From an uncultured Sphaerochaeta sp. (GTDB lineage Bacteria > Spirochaetota > Spirochaetia > Sphaerochaetales > Sphaerochaetaceae): 64,000 bases of DNA. The position numbers and the translations under genes are program-made. Location: assembly GCF_963677075.1 (NCBI RefSeq), contig NZ_OY781873.1:1364001-1428000 (forward strand), read 5' to 3'. The notes beneath the pieces were generated by a model. The model was not told the origin of the DNA and did no database searches. It worked only from the letters and a program-made list of their open reading frames with translations. This document shows positions 59,067-64,000 of this stretch, piece after piece (position 1 is the stretch's first letter; each line of letters begins with the position of its first letter).

Positions 59067-60488
59067 TTAATCTTCGGTGTAAAAATAGGTCTTTGGTTTG
59101 ATGAATGCACGTTTCTTGGCAATGATCAGATAGGAGAGGAATGAAGCGAGCAAGTAGACTCCACTGATTACAATAGCCCATGTAAAGAGGATTGGGTTAT
59201 TCTTGGTAACACTGAATGCAGGAAGGTTGATACTCAGGATGATGGGAATGGCCAGAATAAAGACAATTCCTACCGAATAGAGATAGTCTGTGGCAACCGG
59301 TGTCTCAAACTCCTTATCGACCACACGTAGCAGTGCCAGCCCGGTGGGGAGTGTTCCTGTTGCTGAACCGTAGATGATCAACATTCTGAAGAATTGATGG
59401 TCATCATAGAGCCTTGAACAGTACCAGGGCAGAATAACCACGGTGATGAAGAGTCCTACCAGGGTGAGAATAAGGATAGGGATCCAATATCCCTGTATAG
59501 CAACCAAGCTGATCGCACCGAGTGAAGATGCAACGGTCAAGTCGACAGAGAGTCCACTGAGACGGTTGCATGTTGCGTTATCAATGGTGGTCTCGACCTT
59601 GAACAGCTTCATGAGCATCTTGACGCCTAGTGCACTGAATGAGCTGAAAACAAAGTTGATACCCCAAAGGCTGTCTGCAAGTTCAGTGCCCAGAGGACCT
59701 ATGAGACCGAGCAGGGCAGATAGACCGGTAAGGAAGGACCAGCTGACCAGGTAGGTCATCATGATCAGTGCAATGTGGTAGGTCATGGAGTCCAGCGACT
59801 CTCCGTCGGTGGAAAGATATGACCCTACAGGGCGCTCATGTTGTGCTCTACTGAAAAATCCGGTTCTTACACTTCGGTCATTGATGTTCTTTGCCTGTTC
59901 CTTTCCGATCCAGCCACGCTTGAGTCCTTGGTTGATCAAGATCACGCCACCAAAACTACCAAGCAAAAATCCGATGGCTGCCATGGTAAGTCCCACTGAG
60001 GAACCTCCCCTGAATCCCATCGCTTCCCAGCCAACTCCAATCGAATATGCCTGCCCGGGGCCCAGCTCGAACCCGAGGGGGAGGGTAAAACCAAATGCTG
60101 GGAACAGGTCTGGTTTGAATGTAGAGATAATCAAAGCGGTTGCAAGGAGACCGAAGAAACATTGCAGGCCATACTGAGCCAAGACAGCAGTCACATTTGC
60201 TGCCAGGGTTCGCTTCGCCCTTCCTTCTGTATGAGCTTTTGGCGTAACCCTCAGCAACATGGAAATAAAGCTGATATTCAGTAAGTGGTAGACTATCTCT
60301 CCGAGAAAGTCATTTCTCAGTCCCCACCTTGGTGCGATGAAGTTGTAGAAAACCAGGAGCATGAGACCAGAGAGGATGGGCACGGGGATCAGGAACCGTT
60401 GGAAAAACCGCACTCGGGCACGAATGAGCGCTGCAAGCAGAAGTGATACTGAGATGATTCCGATATGGAAAAAGAAGTTCCAGTTCAT
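59067..60488 (-). CDS. GltS-like sodium/glutamate symporter family carrier
   Basis: 473 residues from ATG 60488, which overlaps the acyltransferase stop (ATGA). About 12 hydrophobic segments in two halves; GFELGPGQAYSIG and the MGFRGGSSVGLTMAAIGFLLGSFGGVILINQGL segment resemble the GltS signature in the first half, with the second half GLSVDLTVASSLGAISLV and GSATGTLPTGLALL. It probably takes up glutamate or another carboxylate with Na+. It is longer than E. coli GltS (about 400). Confidence 0.82.
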   Translation of the reverse strand: MNWNFFFHIGIISVSLLLAALIRARVRFFQRFLIPVPILSGLMLLVFYNFIAPRWGLRNDFLGEIVYHLLNISFISMLLRVTPKAHTEGRAKRTLAANVTAVLAQYGLQCFFGLLATALIISTFKPDLFPAFGFTLPLGFELGPGQAYSIGVGWEAMGFRGGSSVGLTMAAIGFLLGSFGGVILINQGLKRGWIGKEQAKNINDRSVRTGFFSRAQHERPVGSYLSTDGESLDSMTYHIALIMMTYLVSWSFLTGLSALLGLIGPLGTELADSLWGINFVFSSFSALGVKMLMKLFKVETTIDNATCNRLSGLSVDLTVASSLGAISLVAIQGYWIPILILTLVGLFITVVILPWYCSRLYDDHQFFRMLIIYGSATGTLPTGLALLRVVDKEFETPVATDYLYSVGIVFILAIPIILSINLPAFSVTKNNPILFTWAIVISGVYLLASFLSYLIIAKKRAFIKPKTYFYTED

Positions 60489-61666
60489 AAGGTTGCCCCC
60501 TTCTGGATCAGTTTGTTTCGCTGGTACGCTTCCACGTATTTGAGGATACAACCTCGTTTGTGGATCCGTATCCTGTACAGAGTATGAAGATGGTAGAGTT
60601 CCACCGTGTTCTTTGCGTTGATAATCATGGATTGGATATCAGAAAAAGCCATGTGATATTCTTTTCCGCTTCGTTCCACAAGACGCATTCCCTCTTGTTC
60701 CAGAGAGAGGGTGAAATCCTTTGAGATCCGCTTGAGATGTCGCTCATCAGCTGTCTGGAACAGGATCCCCTTATCAGGTGGGAATGTTAATGATTGTCCC
60801 TCGCTTGAGGCGCTGTACTCTCTCTCCCAGGAGTGCCAGGCAGCGACATCTAGGAAGTTGGTCTTCCCTTTGATTGTGTGCAGCTTGTCATGGTTGTCCA
60901 GCTCCATGGTAAGTGAGCATTGCCTGCAGGTAATCAGCTTCCCCTTGGAATGGATGGTACTGGTTGCGTGACAATCTGGGCAGAGATAGAGGATTTTCTC
61001 CACTCCTTCAGCCGATTTCCCCGAGATATAGTCAAACTGCATCTCATCCTGCCAGGAACGGTAGCTATAGTACAGCTTCTCCTTGAGAAACGCATAGAGC
61101 TCTTTCACCGAGAGTTGGTCGATCACATCGGTATGAACTGGGGGGAGAACCCTGAGAATTGCTGTTCCCTTTCTTTTCTTTTCCGCCCATCGGGGTTTCA
61201 GTCCATAAACCCCTTCCAGGTTGATGAGTACGATAGGGACCTTGAATATCTTTACCAGTTTAGCGATTGCTTCATCAAAACCAGCGGGCTCTCCATCCCA
61301 TGTACGTGTTCCTTCAGGGAATACACCGACGATGTCTCCCTGTTTCAGGGATTCTGAGATTGCCCTGATGGTGAATAAGTCACTCCTGCCTTGCTGCTTT
61401 GCGATGGCTCCAATCCATTTCTCCATCATGCTCCTCATTCCCTTCATTTTGAAGAGATAGGCTCCCGCTACCCATCGGATATGAACCGGGGATGCTGAGG
61501 AGATGAAAAATGGGTCAAAGGTGTGTGCATGATTTGCCATTACTAAAAAAGGAGGTTTCAGTTCTGACAAATATTCCATTCCAACAACTTGGATCTTATT
61601 ACGCTTTAAAATCATGGCCCCATACGTTGGTTGGGCCAAGCGGATAAAAAGTGGTTTTTTAGACAC
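60485..61666 (-). CDS. PlsC-type acyltransferase with C-terminal zinc ribbon
   Basis: 393 residues from GTG 61666 (GAGG six bases upstream). The 1-acyl-glycerol-3-phosphate acyltransferase part has NHAHTFD (His46-x4-Asp51) and FPEGTRTWDG, catalytic and substrate motifs of the PlsC family. After about residue 200, a zinc ribbon (CPDCHATSTIHSKGKLITC...C) and a PH-like or other beta-rich C-terminal domain (FQTADERHLKRISKDFTLSLEQEGM...) are added, which is unusual. It would acylate a lysophospholipid or related lipid at the membrane. Co-transcribed with the GltS-like carrier. Confidence 0.85.
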   Translation of the reverse strand: MSKKPLFIRLAQPTYGAMILKRNKIQVVGMEYLSELKPPFLVMANHAHTFDPFFISSASPVHIRWVAGAYLFKMKGMRSMMEKWIGAIAKQQGRSDLFTIRAISESLKQGDIVGVFPEGTRTWDGEPAGFDEAIAKLVKIFKVPIVLINLEGVYGLKPRWAEKKRKGTAILRVLPPVHTDVIDQLSVKELYAFLKEKLYYSYRSWQDEMQFDYISGKSAEGVEKILYLCPDCHATSTIHSKGKLITCRQCSLTMELDNHDKLHTIKGKTNFLDVAAWHSWEREYSASSEGQSLTFPPDKGILFQTADERHLKRISKDFTLSLEQEGMRLVERSGKEYHMAFSDIQSMIINAKNTVELYHLHTLYRIRIHKRGCILKYVEAYQRNKLIQKGATL

Positions 61667-61874
61667 TTGCTTCCTCTCTGTAAAAGAGTACCTCACGAGA
61701 GGTGCTCTTGTCCACCTTGAATATATGAAGAAAGTAAGAAGTACGGTTGGTGTCAGCTGATAGTGGGATTATTTCATAGATGCTTAAAAAAAGTATTTGA
61801 TGAAGCAACGGTTTTTCTTGCATTGAATGCTTAATACTGTTTAATATTGAATCACTGGTAAGAGAGGCAGATGA

Positions 61875-62936
61875 ATGAGAAGAAAAACCGTGACATTGCA
61901 GGATATTGCTGAGAAAGTAGGGCTATCGACGGCAAGTGTTTCCATGATCCTTGCGGGGAAGAGCCTTTCACGCTTTCCTGATGAAACAATCGATACTGTC
62001 TATAGGGTAAGCAAGGAGCTTGGGTATGTAAGTAAACGGGCAAAGAAAGATCGACGTATTCTTCTAATTGTATGCCCCTCGGTCATAAATCCTTACTTTG
62101 CTACGCTCATCCAAGGGATGGAGCAAGAGGCTCATGTGCAAGGACTGGGGACCATGCTCTGCACTACGTACTGGGATACAGAGAAGGAGAAGCGGGTATG
62201 TGAATTTGCCAAGGAACCTACCGTTGGAGGAGTTGTTTTTGCCATGATCCCCCAGCAACCGGAATTGGTGCGGGAGTTAAGTGCCACCGTGCCCGTGGTA
62301 GCAGTAGGGGACAAGCAGAATGAACTTGGCCTGGATACGGTCGATGTGAATAACTATAACGCTGGTGTTTTGGTTGCTCGGCATCTTCTTGAATTGGGGC
62401 ATCGGAATATTGCCTATCTTTGTACCAGTCTCAACAGTGAGCATAGTGCCCGTGTACGCCGCTATGAAGGGTTGAAAGCTCAGATCAAGCAAGCAGGAGG
62501 AAATGCGAAGCTTACCCTGTTTACGCGTGAGATTCCCTCCCTTACAGAGTTGAATACCATCGATATTGAGCATGAAACAGGATATGTGCTTGCCGAGCGC
62601 TGTATTGCTGAAGCTCCCGAGGTAACAGCAATGGTTGCAATAAACGACATGGTAGCATACGGCGTCATGGATGCAGTAAAGGATGGAGGTTTTTCAATCC
62701 CCGGTGATTACAGTGTCTGTGGGTTTGACAACATCTATCCATCTTCCTTCGGTGGGGTAGGCTTGACCAGTGTTGAGCATTTCATCGTCCAAGGAGGGAG
62801 AAGTGCAGTGAGACTGGTTTGTGAGAAGATGAGCAAGAAGCCGTCTCGGGTATTTGAGGGGAGTGGAGTAACCAGAATTGAGTATCATAATCGCCTGATC
62901 GTCCGCGCATCTACCGGTATCCCTAAATCTGAGTAG
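61875..62936 (+). CDS. LacI-family transcriptional regulator
   Basis: 353 residues; AGAGG stands seven bases before the ATG. HTH VTLQDIAEKVGLSTASVSMILAGKSLSRFPDETIDTVYRVSKELGYVSKRAKK, then the effector domain: [79 protein letters not shown]. The typical hinge alanines are replaced, with lysines instead. Target unknown; the MFS gene 58 bases downstream is the first candidate. Confidence 0.87.
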   Translation: MRRKTVTLQDIAEKVGLSTASVSMILAGKSLSRFPDETIDTVYRVSKELGYVSKRAKKDRRILLIVCPSVINPYFATLIQGMEQEAHVQGLGTMLCTTYWDTEKEKRVCEFAKEPTVGGVVFAMIPQQPELVRELSATVPVVAVGDKQNELGLDTVDVNNYNAGVLVARHLLELGHRNIAYLCTSLNSEHSARVRRYEGLKAQIKQAGGNAKLTLFTREIPSLTELNTIDIEHETGYVLAERCIAEAPEVTAMVAINDMVAYGVMDAVKDGGFSIPGDYSVCGFDNIYPSSFGGVGLTSVEHFIVQGGRSAVRLVCEKMSKKPSRVFEGSGVTRIEYHNRLIVRASTGIPKSE

Positions 62937-62945
62937 TATACTGGT

Positions 62946-62986
62946 TTGACAGCTAACCCTTTCGGTGGTACATCTCTCAAGAGAGA
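62946..62986 (+). promoter_or_regulatory. Promoter and palindrome before the MFS gene
   Basis: TTGACA (62946-62951), 17 bases, TACATC (62969-62974). The inverted repeat TCTCTC-AA-GAGAGA (62973-62986) covers the expected start, a likely operator for the preceding LacI-type regulator. Confidence 0.5.
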
Positions 62987-62994
62987 GTGGGAAG

Positions 62995-64000
62995 ATGGCA
63001 AAGACAGGATTTGAGAGAAACTTGCAGTACGCCAAGTTTAGTGCATATGGGTTCTTAAAGAATCTGCGGTTCTATGAACCGTTCATGATGTTGGTGTTCT
63101 TGGACAAGGGGTTGTCCTATCTGGAGATCGGGACGCTGTATGCGGTAAGAGAAATATTGATCAACATCACAGAGATTCCCTCCGGGGTATTTGCTGACAG
63201 TCTGGGTAGGAGACTGACAATGGTCTTCTCTTTTCTTGCCTACATCTTTAGTTTCATTGTCTTTTTTGTTGCCCAAGAGTTTGGAATTCTGCTTATGGCC
63301 ATGGTTCTCTATGCATTTGGTGATGCGTTTAGAACGGGTACCCACAAGGCCATGATCTTCGACTATCTGAGGATGAGGGGGTGGGAAGACCAGAAAACCC
63401 ACTACTATGGAAATACTCGGGCTTGGTCACAACGTGGAGCTGCCCTCTCCGCGTTGATCGCTGCTTTCCTGGTTTTCTACAATGGTTCATATGCCCCAAT
63501 CTTTCTCTTTACCATTATCCCCTATGTCCTGAACTTGCTTCTGATAGTTAGCTATCCAAAGGACTTGGATGGACCCAGACATACTAGTGATAAGCGAATA
63601 AGGGATGAGTTTGCTGCAGTTCTACAGTCCTTGGCGAAAACAATGAAGAGTTGGTCCATGGTGCGCACTATCTCCAGCCAGGCGCTCTTCAGTGGGTACT
63701 ACAAGGCATTCAAGGACTATTTACAGCCGATACTGCAAACATTTGCTCTCAGCCTTCCAATATTGTTGGCGTATGAGGATCAAGAGAGAACAGCATTGAT
63801 AGTGGGAATTGTATATTCAATTCTCTATGCGACCACTGCGATTGCATCCAGCAATTCCGGTAAGTTTTCAGAGCGGTTCAACCAGCTTGCATCTCCCCTT
63901 AATATCACATTGGTTGTCGGTATATCCCTTGGTTTGGTAAGTGGCCTGCTCTTGCACCTAACCTATGCAACATTGGCAGTGGTGTTGTACTTGGGAATCT
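62995..64000 (+). CDS. MFS transporter, 3' end outside window
   Basis: First 335 residues. Helices with the MFS loop DSLGRRLTMVFSF between helices 2 and 3, then a hydrophilic middle loop (YPKDLDGPRHTSDKRIRDEF) and a second half starting about 210. The start has a weak GGGAAG site. Substrate not identifiable. The gene continues past position 64000. Confidence 0.75.
   Translation, partial: MAKTGFERNLQYAKFSAYGFLKNLRFYEPFMMLVFLDKGLSYLEIGTLYAVREILINITEIPSGVFADSLGRRLTMVFSFLAYIFSFIVFFVAQEFGILLMAMVLYAFGDAFRTGTHKAMIFDYLRMRGWEDQKTHYYGNTRAWSQRGAALSALIAAFLVFYNGSYAPIFLFTIIPYVLNLLLIVSYPKDLDGPRHTSDKRIRDEFAAVLQSLAKTMKSWSMVRTISSQALFSGYYKAFKDYLQPILQTFALSLPILLAYEDQERTALIVGIVYSILYATTAIASSNSGKFSERFNQLASPLNITLVVGISLGLVSGLLLHLTYATLAVVLYLGI

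Noticed and set aside
1..64000. Many long open frames antisense to recognised genes, e.g. 3047-3313, 5019-5660, 22280-22696 and 52773-53408
   Set aside because: They lie opposite or in other frames of conserved genes, lack ribosome sites, and encode low-complexity or unrecognisable proteins.
1..64000. tRNA, rRNA and CRISPR arrays
   Set aside because: No cloverleaf-like or ribosomal sequences and no regularly spaced repeats were noticed by eye; a tRNAscan-type run could still find a missed tRNA.

Overview
The window reads as about 64 kb of chromosome from an anaerobic, non-flagellar-type spirochaete, most probably Sphaerochaeta or a close relative. This is an inference. It rests on moderate GC by eye, phenylalanyl-tRNA synthetase subunits of the archaeal/eukaryal length and layout known from spirochaetes (PheS 512 aa, PheT 564 aa), many LacI/CUT1 sugar systems without their own ATPase, and an anaerobe-type MinD-ferredoxin/NifX gene cluster. 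No rRNA, tRNA, CRISPR array or intact insertion sequence was seen.

Layout. 1-4.7 kb: the 5' part of a PotD-like binding protein with a possible leader peptide, an alpha/beta hydrolase, a PHP phosphatase, and an MFS transporter coupled to a TraR/DksA zinc-finger protein. 4.8-9.5 kb (minus strand): an eight-gene operon (DUF5320, DUF134, NifX-like, two MinD ATPases with inserted ferredoxins, a metallo-beta-lactamase-fold protein, Mrp, NifX-like) behind a promoter framed by two near-identical 22-bp palindromes. It resembles the orange-protein (ORP) loci of Desulfovibrio and is the best candidate for an uncharacterised metallocluster system. 9.6-12.0 kb: hpt, a second phosphoribosyltransferase and purA (purine salvage). 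12.2-18.2 kb: a flavin reductase-like protein, an orphan fused E1 alpha-beta 2-oxoacid dehydrogenase, and pheST. 18.2-24.8 kb (minus): a ten-gene operon with the gene order of the Mrp half of archaeal membrane-bound hydrogenase (E, F, G, DUF4040, MbhE-B fusion, C, D) plus a second D-like gene. It is headed by PII-like and PtsN-like regulators and has no hydrogenase genes beside it.

25-34 kb: small secreted, flavodoxin and hydrolase genes, then a full histidine operon hisGDCBHAF(IE). Upstream of it lie an 18-residue leader peptide with five consecutive His codons and a classical terminator/antiterminator. 34-38 kb: a P-type cation ATPase and a toroid-like protein. 38-45.4 kb: a sugar ABC transporter, a fused GH65 phosphorylase/beta-phosphoglucomutase, and a LacI regulator. 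Imported alpha-glucosides would be phosphorolysed to beta-glucose-1-phosphate and isomerised to glucose-6-phosphate by one polypeptide. 45.5-53.9 kb: a Cache-HAMP-PAS-GGDEF-HD-GYP protein, a membrane LuxR-type regulator opposite a lipoprotein, an isochorismatase-like hydrolase opposite a frameshifted WYL regulator, a VapBC pair, a long palindrome, radC and a MerR regulator. 54-64 kb: a second ATPase-less CUT1 transporter, a beta-barrel protein, a GltS-like carrier coupled to a zinc-ribbon acyltransferase, a LacI regulator and the start of an MFS transporter running off the window.
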